A model generated the notes under the pieces. That model was not told the DNA's origin, did not search any database, and saw nothing but the letters and a program-made list of their open reading frames with translations. The translations under genes and the position numbers were made by a program. From NCBI RefSeq assembly GCF_030730865.1, contig NZ_JAVALZ010000006.1, positions 1 through 64,000 of the forward strand: a stretch of DNA of 64,000 nt. The letters run 5' to 3'. Shown piece after piece: positions 27,222 through 34,870 of the stretch (positions within the stretch are counted from its first letter, which is position 1; every line of letters begins with the position of its first letter). This DNA comes from Uliginosibacterium sp. 31-16. Its GTDB lineage: Bacteria; Pseudomonadota; Gammaproteobacteria; Burkholderiales; Rhodocyclaceae.

Positions 27222-28006
27222 TGCTCGACGTCATTTTTCGCGATGAACATCTGATCGCGATTCACAAACCCGCCGGCCTGCTTGTGCATCGTTCCGAAAT
27301 CGATCGGAGCGAGACGCGCTTCGCGATCCAGTTGCTTCGCGACCAGATCGGGCAAAGGGTTTTTCCTGTTCACCGGCTGGATCGTGGCACCTCCGGCGTC
27401 CTGCTCTTTGCACTGACTCGCGAAGCACTGGTAGCTGCCAACCGGGCCTTTGAACTCAACGAAGTCGATAAAACTTACCTGGCCGTCGTACGTGGATGGC
27501 CTGATGAACACGGCGAAATTGATCATCCGTTAACACGCCAGTACGACAACCACGAGCATCGCCCGGAAGGTGCGGGCACAGAAGCCCAAAGTGCGCTTAC
27601 ACGCTTCAAGCGACTGGCAGCAGTGGAACTACCCATCGCGGTGGACAGCCATCACTCGACAAGCCGTTATGCTCTGCTACAGCTGTCCCCAAAAACAGGC
27701 CGACGTCACCAAATTCGCCGCCACCTCAAGCACATCGCCCACCCGATCATTGGCGATTCCACGCATGGAAAAGGCATTCACAACCGCATGTTCGCAGAGC
27801 ATTTCGGTTGCCGGAGAATGTTGTTGATGTGCGACACGCTAAATCTTGTTCACCCCGTTTTGCATACTCGCCTTGAGTTATGCGCAGCCACTGACGAAAC
27901 GTTTGAAAGCGTTCTGACTTCTCTTGGCTGGCAACGACCGCCTAGCGAATCCAGATCTTTTGATCCGGCAGGATTTGCACGGCAAAATCAGCGTTTTTCG
28001 GAATAG
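27221..28006 (+). CDS. truC: tRNA pseudouridine synthase TruC
   Basis: Makes pseudouridine at position 65 of tRNAs. The 261 residues belong to the RluA family, with the catalytic Asp54 in VHRLDRGTSG, the start IFRDEHLIAIHKPAGLLVH, and GRRHQIRRHLKHI..PIIGD, which together mark the TruC branch (no S4 domain). The last 65 bp overlap the convergent glycosyltransferase-like gene, and the C-terminal tail from about residue 240 is unique. Confidence 0.9.
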   Translation: MLDVIFRDEHLIAIHKPAGLLVHRSEIDRSETRFAIQLLRDQIGQRVFPVHRLDRGTSGVLLFALTREALVAANRAFELNEVDKTYLAVVRGWPDEHGEIDHPLTRQYDNHEHRPEGAGTEAQSALTRFKRLAAVELPIAVDSHHSTSRYALLQLSPKTGRRHQIRRHLKHIAHPIIGDSTHGKGIHNRMFAEHFGCRRMLLMCDTLNLVHPVLHTRLELCAATDETFESVLTSLGWQRPPSESRSFDPAGFARQNQRFSE

Positions 28007-28622
28007 TAGAGCGAAATTCCGAGTAGCGGTCCCCGGTAAACTGTTTCAGTATTCCCGTAAAAGGCAGGAATCTTTCTGCCGTCATATTGCAAAAGGTTGT
28101 TGGATCCCTCTGCGACAACAGACGCAGCGCACCAAACTGGTCTGAACAAATAACCTGCAAGGCGGACTCCGGAAACGCCTGGCTTTCACACCACGCAGCC
28201 CACCAGCCGTACTCCAGCCCCAGCAAGCCCCGGAACATCTTCCTGCTGAACAGATAGGCGTCGGACTCGACATGAATGATCTTGTCGCAAGACAAGGCCC
28301 GTGCAATCGAGGCAGATGCCAGAAAACTCCGCCACCACCCCGGATAAGACAGCAGACCACTCCTGCCCAAACGCTCTTCAAACCTGAACATGAATGGTCC
28401 CTTCACTGCCGGAGACAACCCATCCAAACTGGTGTAAACAGGAAGAGTCTGCTTGTTCGGAACGTATGGCGAGCCATCGTCTATGAAGCACATCACGCAT
28501 TCGTCGCCAGCCAGTTGCCGATGATGAGACAGCCACCTGGCATACCGATTCCGCCACGAATCCATATCCTCGATGTAACTCGTGCAAAACAACAACACCC
28601 TGCTTTTTTTATTCGTCATCAT
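27942..28622 (-). CDS. Putative glycosyltransferase-like protein of unknown family
   Basis: The 226-residue protein has no signal peptide. It opens KSRVLLFCTSYIEDMDSW. In the middle the segment KIIHVESDAYLF resembles the acidic nucleotide-sugar/metal site of GT-A enzymes (D-x-D-like E-S-D). It starts inside the stop of the upstream TPR-glycosyltransferase (ATGA overlap), so the two are coupled and probably act on one pathway. I do not recognise the family; a role in glycan or protein glycosylation is inferred from the operon. The 3' end overlaps truC on the other strand by 65 bp. Confidence 0.65.
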   Translation of the reverse strand: MMTNKKSRVLLFCTSYIEDMDSWRNRYARWLSHHRQLAGDECVMCFIDDGSPYVPNKQTLPVYTSLDGLSPAVKGPFMFRFEERLGRSGLLSYPGWWRSFLASASIARALSCDKIIHVESDAYLFSRKMFRGLLGLEYGWWAAWCESQAFPESALQVICSDQFGALRLLSQRDPTTFCNMTAERFLPFTGILKQFTGDRYSEFRSTIPKNADFAVQILPDQKIWIR

Positions 28623-30265
28623 CTGCCCTGCAACACCGCCGAGATGTGATCAACGACGGGAATCCAGTCATTCGGAGAAGGCTGTCTGAAAAGACGGGCC
28701 GTCGGATACCACGGACAATCATCGCGCCCAATCATCCAGCGCCAATCAGCCGCAAAAGGAAGCATGATCCAGACAGGTTTTCCCAATGCTCCCGCCAGAT
28801 GAGCCACTGATGTATCAATGGAAACAATAACGTCCATGCAGGAAACCAGTGCGGCGGTATCCGCAAAATCATCCAACTCTTTGTCATACAAAAAAAGATT
28901 TGAAAATCGACCTAACACGGTTCTGTCACCATCACCGACCCCCTTTTGAATGCAGAAATAGTCGTTGCCTTCATGGATCAGCTTCTCCAGCATTGATATC
29001 GGGAGATTTTTGTTCCCTTTTGTGGTGGTTGCCCAGATCAGTCCGATACGCCGCCGCCCAACAGCCGGGATCAAGTTTTGCCATTTCTCCAATATCTCGT
29101 GGGGAGCAGAAAGATATGCAGAGCCATCCGGAATCTGGTCAACCCTTGTCCTCAGCAGTCGCGGCAAACTCAGGAGCGGACAGTGCAGATCAAATTCCGG
29201 CAGTTCCGCACCTTTCGCCACGATCTGACTCACGCCCTCAAGTGAGGAAAGCAGCTTCACTAAAGAACCCTGGACTTCAAGCACAACCCTTGCACCAAGA
29301 TCGGCCACCAGTCTGGCGTAACGGCAAAATTGCAAGGTGTCGCCAAAGCCTTGTTCGGCATGCAGCAGGATAGTCCGACCATCCAGGGACTCGCCCTGCC
29401 ACTGCGGCTGTTTGAAATCCCTTATCCAGTTCTTTCGCTGTTCCTTCCAGCGCCATTCGTACTTCTCCCAGCCCGTCTCGTATTCGCCGATCTTCAAACG
29501 ACACAAGGCTTCGTTCCAATGCGCATCCGCGTAGCCGGGAGAAAGTTTCTGCGCTTGCAGGTAGTGTTCCAAGGCCAGCGGAATCAGGCCTTTTTCTTCC
29601 AGCACAACACCTCGGTTGACCAACGCAGGAACATGATCCGGCTCGACCTCCAGAATGCGATCATAGATCTTCAACGCATCGTCGAGTTGCCCGAGCTTTT
29701 CCAGAGCACTGGCTTTGTTCACCTGTGCGTCGACGTGCCCTGGTTCAATAGCCAGCACTCGATCAAAGTAAGTTATAGCCTCCGCGTATTTTTCCGCCTT
29801 CCACAGTATCGACCCGCAATTGTTGAGCGCATCAGCATACATAGGCTGGAATTGAAGAACCCTCAGAAAACTCTCAAATGCATCCTGAGTTCGCCCCATG
29901 TCACGCAGAAGATTGCCCCGGTTGAAATGCGCCTCGACTACATCTGGCGCGATCGCGATTGCACGGTCATAAGTTTCCAGCGCCTCTTCATGTCGCCCAA
30001 GGCGCCGCAATGCAAGCCCCAGGTTGACATGCGCCGCAGCAAATCCGGGGTTCAGGGTTAGCGCCTGGCCTATCCACCGGACAGCCGACTCATCATCACC
30101 TGCATCACTGCACAGCAGCCCCAGCAGATGCAAAGCATCAACCTGACGCGGGTCTATCTGCAGAACGGCCTGATAGAGTTGCCTGGCTTCCACGTAACGC
30201 CCTGTCTGATGCGAGGCAAAGGCTTTCGATAGCAGCCCAAAAACCACAGGCGATTGTGTATTCAT
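28619..30265 (-). CDS. TPR-glycosyltransferase, paralogue A
   Basis: A soluble protein with about seven TPR units (residues 5-270) and a C-terminal GT-B-type domain (about 285-545). The latter is of the heptosyltransferase/O-GlcNAc-transferase-like kind found with bacterial protein glycosylation. Signatures are LLHAEQGFGDTLQFCRYA and SIDTSVAHLAGALGKPVWIMLPF..DWRW. I start at ATG 30265, which aligns with the paralogue; an upstream GTG would add five residues. The substrate is unknown. The first 132 codons are nearly identical in DNA to those of the next gene, while the rest has diverged. Confidence 0.8.
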   Translation of the reverse strand: MNTQSPVVFGLLSKAFASHQTGRYVEARQLYQAVLQIDPRQVDALHLLGLLCSDAGDDESAVRWIGQALTLNPGFAAAHVNLGLALRRLGRHEEALETYDRAIAIAPDVVEAHFNRGNLLRDMGRTQDAFESFLRVLQFQPMYADALNNCGSILWKAEKYAEAITYFDRVLAIEPGHVDAQVNKASALEKLGQLDDALKIYDRILEVEPDHVPALVNRGVVLEEKGLIPLALEHYLQAQKLSPGYADAHWNEALCRLKIGEYETGWEKYEWRWKEQRKNWIRDFKQPQWQGESLDGRTILLHAEQGFGDTLQFCRYARLVADLGARVVLEVQGSLVKLLSSLEGVSQIVAKGAELPEFDLHCPLLSLPRLLRTRVDQIPDGSAYLSAPHEILEKWQNLIPAVGRRRIGLIWATTTKGNKNLPISMLEKLIHEGNDYFCIQKGVGDGDRTVLGRFSNLFLYDKELDDFADTAALVSCMDVIVSIDTSVAHLAGALGKPVWIMLPFAADWRWMIGRDDCPWYPTARLFRQPSPNDWIPVVDHISAVLQGR

Positions 30266-30266
30266 C
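29871..30266. repeat. Near-identical direct repeat block A (5' ends of TPR-GT genes)
   Basis: 396 bp that align without gaps to 31681-32076 with five mismatches (at 29888, 29933, 30205, 30257 and 30259). Beyond 29871 the two genes diverge sharply. On the other side similarity ends two bases before the start codons' upstream regions. Confidence 0.95.
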
Positions 30267-30401
30267 TTGAACATCTGCACGAATTGAAGATCGGCAATTA
30301 TTGGTGAAGGTCGGAGAGATGAGAGCGCGTATGCTCAAGAGCGAACTAGGCAACAAGTTCTCATAATGGCGATTTTTCTTGAATGCACATAGAGCCTCTC
30401 G

Positions 30402-32075
30402 TCAATGAATATCCAAACCCTTTATCGCCTCAGCCAACCCCTTAAGTACGGGTGACCAATCACCTGAATCGGTCTGTCTCAACAGCCTGGCCGTCGGATA
30501 CCAAGGGCTGTCATCCCGTTGTTGCAACCAGCGCCATTCCGCGGGGTAGGGCAACATGACAATGACTGGCTTGGCCATGGATCCAGCCAGATGTGCTACG
30601 CCCGTATCAATGGATACGACAACATCCATCAGCGAAACCAGAGCGGCAGTATCACCAAAATCCTGCAGCATCCCTTCAAAAGAAAAAACATTCGGATAGT
30701 CGTCCATCCGTAATTTATCTTCTTCACTCACCTCTTTCTGCAATACACAGATCGCGACTTTCTCCCCGAGCGTAGACACCAAGCGTTCCAAGGCGACTCG
30801 GCGCTTTGCGTTATTCCGTGTAACCGTATCCCAAACAATACCGATACGCCCGCCTCGATCGGGAACACCATACTGATCCAAGATCCCCCGCCACTTTGAA
30901 ACAGCAGCCTCCGCAGGAAATACATAAGGTGTTCTGGATGGAATGGTATCAAGTGTCGTTTGCAGTACCCTGGGGAGGCTCATGAGCGGGCAATGCACAT
31001 CAAACTCGGGCAAGTCATCTCCTCTGGCAACAATATGACTCACACCTTCAAGAGCACCCAGCAGACTCACAAGAGATGGCTGAACCTCCAGAATTACTTT
31101 TGCTCCCAAACCGGCGACTAAACTCGCGTAGCGACAAAACTGCAAGGTATCGCCAAACCCTTGCTCTGCGTGCAGCAGAATTGTTCGTTCGTTCAGCGAT
31201 TCGCCTTGCCATTGCGGTGATTGAAAATTCCTTGTCCAAGCATTTTGCGTCCCTTTCCATCGCCATTCATATTTCTTCCAGCCAATTTCGTATTCTCCGA
31301 TTTTCAGGCGACACAAGGCTTCATTCCAGTGCGCGTCAGGAATATCAGGAGCAAATTTTTGTGCCAGCAGATAATCGCCCAAGGCTTCCGAATTCAACCC
31401 TTTGTCCTCAAAAATGCTGCCTCGATTGACTCGCGCAACAATATGTTCGGGCTGCATTTCAAGCACGCAATCGTAAATGGGCAGCGCTTCGGCAGTTTTG
31501 CCAAGTTTTTCAAGTGAACTGGCTTTGTTGACCAGTGCATCAACATGTCTTGCGTCAGCAACAAGCGCCCGATCAAAGTAATCAATCGACTCCTCGTAAC
31601 GCTCTGCCTTCCACAGTATCGACCCGCAATTATTGAGCGCATCAGCATGCTCTGGCTGATATTGCACAACGCGCAGGAAACTCTCAAATGCATCCTGGGT
31701 TCGCCCCATGTCACGCAGAAGATTGCCCCGGTTGAAATGCGCTTCGACTACATCTGGCGCGATCGCGATTGCACGGTCATAAGTTTCCAGCGCCTCTTCA
31801 TGTCGCCCAAGGCGCCGCAATGCAAGCCCCAGGTTGACATGCGCCGCAGCAAATCCGGGGTTCAGGGTTAGCGCCTGGCCTATCCACCGGACAGCCGACT
31901 CATCATCACCTGCATCACTGCACAGCAGCCCCAGCAGATGCAAAGCATCAACCTGACGCGGGTCTATCTGCAGAACGGCCTGATAGAGTTGCCTGGCTTC
32001 CACGTAACGCCCTGCCTGATGCGAGGCAAAGGCTTTCGATAGCAGCCCAAAAACCACAGGCGATTGCGGATTCAT
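30402..32075 (-). CDS. TPR-glycosyltransferase, paralogue B
   Basis: The 557-residue paralogue has the same plan: TPR units to about residue 270 and a GT-B-type C-terminal domain with LLHAEQGFGDTLQFCRYA and SIDTGVAHLAGSMAKPVIVMLPYPAEWRW. The start at 32075 is an ATG without a clear ribosome binding site. It is separated from paralogue A by 136 bp and transcribed ahead of it. The C-terminal domains have diverged enough to suggest different acceptor or donor use. The neighbours give no flagellin or pilin target directly, but this genome has pilins a few kilobases away. Confidence 0.8.
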   Translation of the reverse strand: MNPQSPVVFGLLSKAFASHQAGRYVEARQLYQAVLQIDPRQVDALHLLGLLCSDAGDDESAVRWIGQALTLNPGFAAAHVNLGLALRRLGRHEEALETYDRAIAIAPDVVEAHFNRGNLLRDMGRTQDAFESFLRVVQYQPEHADALNNCGSILWKAERYEESIDYFDRALVADARHVDALVNKASSLEKLGKTAEALPIYDCVLEMQPEHIVARVNRGSIFEDKGLNSEALGDYLLAQKFAPDIPDAHWNEALCRLKIGEYEIGWKKYEWRWKGTQNAWTRNFQSPQWQGESLNERTILLHAEQGFGDTLQFCRYASLVAGLGAKVILEVQPSLVSLLGALEGVSHIVARGDDLPEFDVHCPLMSLPRVLQTTLDTIPSRTPYVFPAEAAVSKWRGILDQYGVPDRGGRIGIVWDTVTRNNAKRRVALERLVSTLGEKVAICVLQKEVSEEDKLRMDDYPNVFSFEGMLQDFGDTAALVSLMDVVVSIDTGVAHLAGSMAKPVIVMLPYPAEWRWLQQRDDSPWYPTARLLRQTDSGDWSPVLKGLAEAIKGLDIH

Positions 32076-32076
32076 C
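31681..32076. repeat. Near-identical direct repeat block B (5' ends of TPR-GT genes)
   Basis: Partner of block A, offset by exactly 1810 bp. It encodes residues 1-132 of paralogue B. Confidence 0.95.
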
Positions 32077-32156
32077 GTTGAAGAACAGGAAATGGAAGGT
32101 TGCGAATTTTAACGGGAAAGATGGCGTACCAGTACGTACCGCAAGCCCTGGAACAA

Positions 32157-33539
32157 TCAGGAATCGGCCTCTGATGCAAAGCGGACGCGTGCCAGCAGGC
32201 CCTGTCCGCCTGGCGCCTCCAGCAACTCCAAGCGCGCCTGATGGCCGGCGGCAATCTCGGCGACGATGGCCAGCCCCAGCCCGCTGCCGGAGCCACGCGT
32301 GCCGGGCAGGCGCACAAAGCGTTCGAGTACCTTGCTGTGCAGCTCGGGAGGGATGCCGGGGCCGTTGTCTTCCACTGCGAAGAAGCTGCGGCCTTCCATC
32401 TGACCGGCATGCACGGTGACGCGCCCGCCTGCCGGGGTGTATTCAAGAGCGTTGTGGAGCAGGTTCACCATCATCTCGCGCAACAGTAGTGGCGAGCCTT
32501 GCACGGGAGCGGCTGCAAGTTCGAAGCCCAGGTCGATCTGGCTGTTGATTGCCCGCGGCACCCACTCATCAACCAGTTCGGCGGCCAATTTCGCCAGATC
32601 CACCGGCAGCATGGCATCTGCCACGCTGGCGCCGGGCTCGACCCGCGCCAGCGAAAGCAATTGCACGGCCAGACGCGCCGAGCGCACGGCAGACTCATGA
32701 ATCTCGCCGAGACGGACACGGTTTTCGGGGTCACGGGTTTCCAGTAGCGCCAGTTCGATGCGCGACTGCAGACCGGCCAGCGGGGTCCGCAGCTGATGCG
32801 CCGCGGTCGCGAGAAAGGCCTGCTGGGCCTGATTCGCTTCGCCCAGCTGCTGCATTAGACGATTGACAGCGGAAACCAGCGGACTGATCTCATCCGGTGC
32901 ATCGCGCAACTTCACCGGCGAAAGATCGCGCGGAGAGCGACGCCCGATCTCGCGCGACAGCCGCACCAGCGGGCGCAAACCACTGCCCAGCCCGAACCAC
33001 ACGAGCGCAAAGGCTACGCTGCCGGCCAGCACAACCGGCACCAGTGCAGAAAGTTGCATGTCCCGGATCAGGCGGCCACGTTTCTTGAGCGTCGCAGCGA
33101 GCACCACGCCACACTCGAGCGCACCACAGGCTTTCTTGACCGCCACAGCACGCACCGGGCGATCATTGATCACGGTATCGAAGTAGTAGGGTTCGCCGCG
33201 CACGAAATTCACGGCTGGCCACTCGATCCCTTCTTCACCGGCGATCCGCTTGAAACGCTCGTCGAAGGCGGCGTACCAGTTGTAATCCAGTGCATCGGCG
33301 TCGAGCAGGGCCGCCGCTTCATCAGACAGCACGAAGTTGATGTCACCGGAATCTTCCACCACCACATGCTCGGCCAGCGCCACGGCCACGTCGCTCATGG
33401 CACGGTCGAATTCACGCTGCATCGGACGCACCGCCAGCAGGTACTGCACAAAGGCGCTGGCCAGCAGCAACACCAGCAGGCTGGGCAGCAGGATCAGCGC
33501 CAGACGCCGACGCAGGCTGCCGGAGAGGCGCTTCAGCAT
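32157..33539 (-). CDS. QseC/TctE-like sensor histidine kinase
   Basis: Membrane sensor kinase of 460 residues from ATG 33539; the frame extends upstream but that part overlaps the regulator gene. A transmembrane helix near 12-35, a TctE-type periplasmic domain (DAMSDVAVALAEHV..., about 50-160), a second helix near 165-190 and a HAMP-like segment lead to the kinase core. The phospho-acceptor His248 lies in ATAAHQLRTPLAGLQ. The N-box is NLLHNALEYTP, followed by DNGPGIP and GSGLGLAIV. It overlaps the regulator gene by 7 bp. Confidence 0.9.
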   Translation of the reverse strand: MLKRLSGSLRRRLALILLPSLLVLLLASAFVQYLLAVRPMQREFDRAMSDVAVALAEHVVVEDSGDINFVLSDEAAALLDADALDYNWYAAFDERFKRIAGEEGIEWPAVNFVRGEPYYFDTVINDRPVRAVAVKKACGALECGVVLAATLKKRGRLIRDMQLSALVPVVLAGSVAFALVWFGLGSGLRPLVRLSREIGRRSPRDLSPVKLRDAPDEISPLVSAVNRLMQQLGEANQAQQAFLATAAHQLRTPLAGLQSRIELALLETRDPENRVRLGEIHESAVRSARLAVQLLSLARVEPGASVADAMLPVDLAKLAAELVDEWVPRAINSQIDLGFELAAAPVQGSPLLLREMMVNLLHNALEYTPAGGRVTVHAGQMEGRSFFAVEDNGPGIPPELHSKVLERFVRLPGTRGSGSGLGLAIVAEIAAGHQARLELLEAPGGQGLLARVRFASEADS

Positions 33540-34225
33540 GCGGCGCCCGGCTCCGAAGCCTCTTCCAGCATGTAACCAAAGCCCCGCACAGTGCGGATGC
33601 GCAGACCGGAATCCGCCAGCTTGGTGCGCAACCGGGAAACATAGACTTCCACAGCGTTTTCGCTTACGTCGCCCTCCCAGCCGGAAAGCGAACTGACCAG
33701 ATGCTCCTTGCTCACCACCTTGCCAAGATTGCGCAGCAGGTATTCGACCAGCTGCCATTCGCGTGCCGGCAGGTCGATCTCCTCGCCAGCCACCCAGGCA
33801 CGGCGTGCCGCAGCATCCATGACCAGTTTGCCCACCGTGGTCTGAGCCCCGGCGGACTGGCCCCGCGCACGGCGCACCAGCGCCTTGGCGCGTGCCACCA
33901 TTTCAGGCAGGGCAAAGGGTTTCACCATGTAATCATCGGCGCCCAGTTCGAGCCCATGCACGCGATCGTCAATTGCCTCGCGGCCGGTCAGCACCAGCAC
34001 CGGCAGGCGCAATTGCGCAGCGCGCACGCGGCGCAGCACTTCAAAACCGTCGATGCCAGGCAGGCCGATGTCCAGCACCATCAGATCGTAATCATCAGCC
34101 TGCAGCGAGTTGAGCACCGGCTCACCTTTGCTGGTCCAGTCCACCTGCGCCTCAGCCTGGCTCTGCAAGGCCCGCGAGATCGTGTCGGCCAGCGCCGGAT
34201 CGTCTTCCACCAGCATTACGCGCAT
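33533..34225 (-). CDS. OmpR-family response regulator, QseB/TctD-like
   Basis: The 230-residue regulator has a receiver domain with the acidic pair Asp8/Asp9, phospho-acceptor Asp52 (VLDIGLPG) and Lys near 102 (MVKPF). A winged-helix DNA-binding domain occupies about 125-222. QseB/TctD-type sequences such as LSGWEGDVSENAVEVYVSRLRTKL are clear. It forms an operon with the kinase gene. The nearby small exported protein is a candidate target, but no binding site was proven. Confidence 0.92.
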   Translation of the reverse strand: MRVMLVEDDPALADTISRALQSQAEAQVDWTSKGEPVLNSLQADDYDLMVLDIGLPGIDGFEVLRRVRAAQLRLPVLVLTGREAIDDRVHGLELGADDYMVKPFALPEMVARAKALVRRARGQSAGAQTTVGKLVMDAAARRAWVAGEEIDLPAREWQLVEYLLRNLGKVVSKEHLVSSLSGWEGDVSENAVEVYVSRLRTKLADSGLRIRTVRGFGYMLEEASEPGAAC

Positions 34226-34269
34226 GTCGGCTCCCTGAATTCAATTGACGCTATGGTGCCAGAAAAGCA

Positions 34270-34300
34270 CAGGCGCCCGTGGAGGTAGGCGGGCGCCTGT
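34270..34300 (-). terminator. Rho-independent terminator of the small exported protein gene
   Basis: A perfect 10-bp stem, CAGGCGCCCG (34270-34279) with CGGGCGCCTG (34290-34299). On the minus strand it is followed by a TGCTTTTCT tail. It separates the small gene from the two-component operon. Confidence 0.8.
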
Positions 34301-34345
34301 TTGATGCAAGCCTGCACCGGGACCTCCGGCGCGGGCTGATGAACC

Positions 34346-34561
34346 TTATTTCTTGGCGGCCGGCTTGGTGACTGGCGCAGAAGCCGCCGGAGCCGGTGTC
34401 GCAGCGGGAGCCGAAGCAGCCGCCGGAACAACCGTTTTTTCGGTTTTTTCGATCTTGCCCGCAGCTTTAACCGGGGCAGGAGCAGTTGCCGGCGCATCGG
34501 CAGCAAAGGCGGTGGAAGCAGCAAAGGCAACAGCAGCAACGGACAGGATGAACTTGGTCAT
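34346..34561 (-). CDS. Small exported Ala/Pro/Lys-rich protein
   Basis: A 71-residue product from ATG 34561, which has AGGAG 8 bp upstream. The signal peptide MTKFILSVAAVAFAASTAFA is cleaved before ADAP. The mature 51 residues are made almost only of Ala, Pro, Lys, Thr and Val, with no Cys and no aromatic residue. The composition recalls acid-shock (Asr-like) and histone-like tail proteins, but this is only resemblance. It is monocistronic, with its own terminator, right upstream of a two-component operon that might regulate it. Confidence 0.7.
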   Translation of the reverse strand: MTKFILSVAAVAFAASTAFAADAPATAPAPVKAAGKIEKTEKTVVPAAASAPAATPAPAASAPVTKPAAKK

Positions 34562-34870
34562 TTTGCAACTCCTCGTAGCGGGTGATGTTCCGGACCGGCG
34601 TGATTGCCTGTCCGACACCTGCAGATTACGTATCGAAGCTGACCGAAACCTGAGGGGAAGCTGACAGCCACCTGACGCTAGCCACGTGCGTTCGAGGGAG
34701 CTGAAGCCCGGCGCCTGACAAGAGTCTTCAGCATCGGAGCGCCAAGACCCGCGCCAGTCAAGCCTTTATGGCATGCCTATCTGCAGGAGTACGCCGCAAG
34801 CGGCTTTCCGGGCATCCTGAAAAAGCAATAGCGCAGGCGGAAACGCCCGCTCGACACGGGCGCCGCGTTC
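34562..34870. other. 309-bp region between relA and the small exported protein gene
   Basis: Holds a copy of the dispersed repeat near the relA 3' end and, on the other side, the promoter region of the small gene. No open frame has gene-like features. Confidence 0.5.
34758..34820. repeat. Dispersed intergenic inverted repeat, copy 4
   Basis: AAGCCTTTATGGCATGCCT and GCAAGCGGCTTTCCGGGCAT carry the two arms. Lies 3' of relA. Confidence 0.6.
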
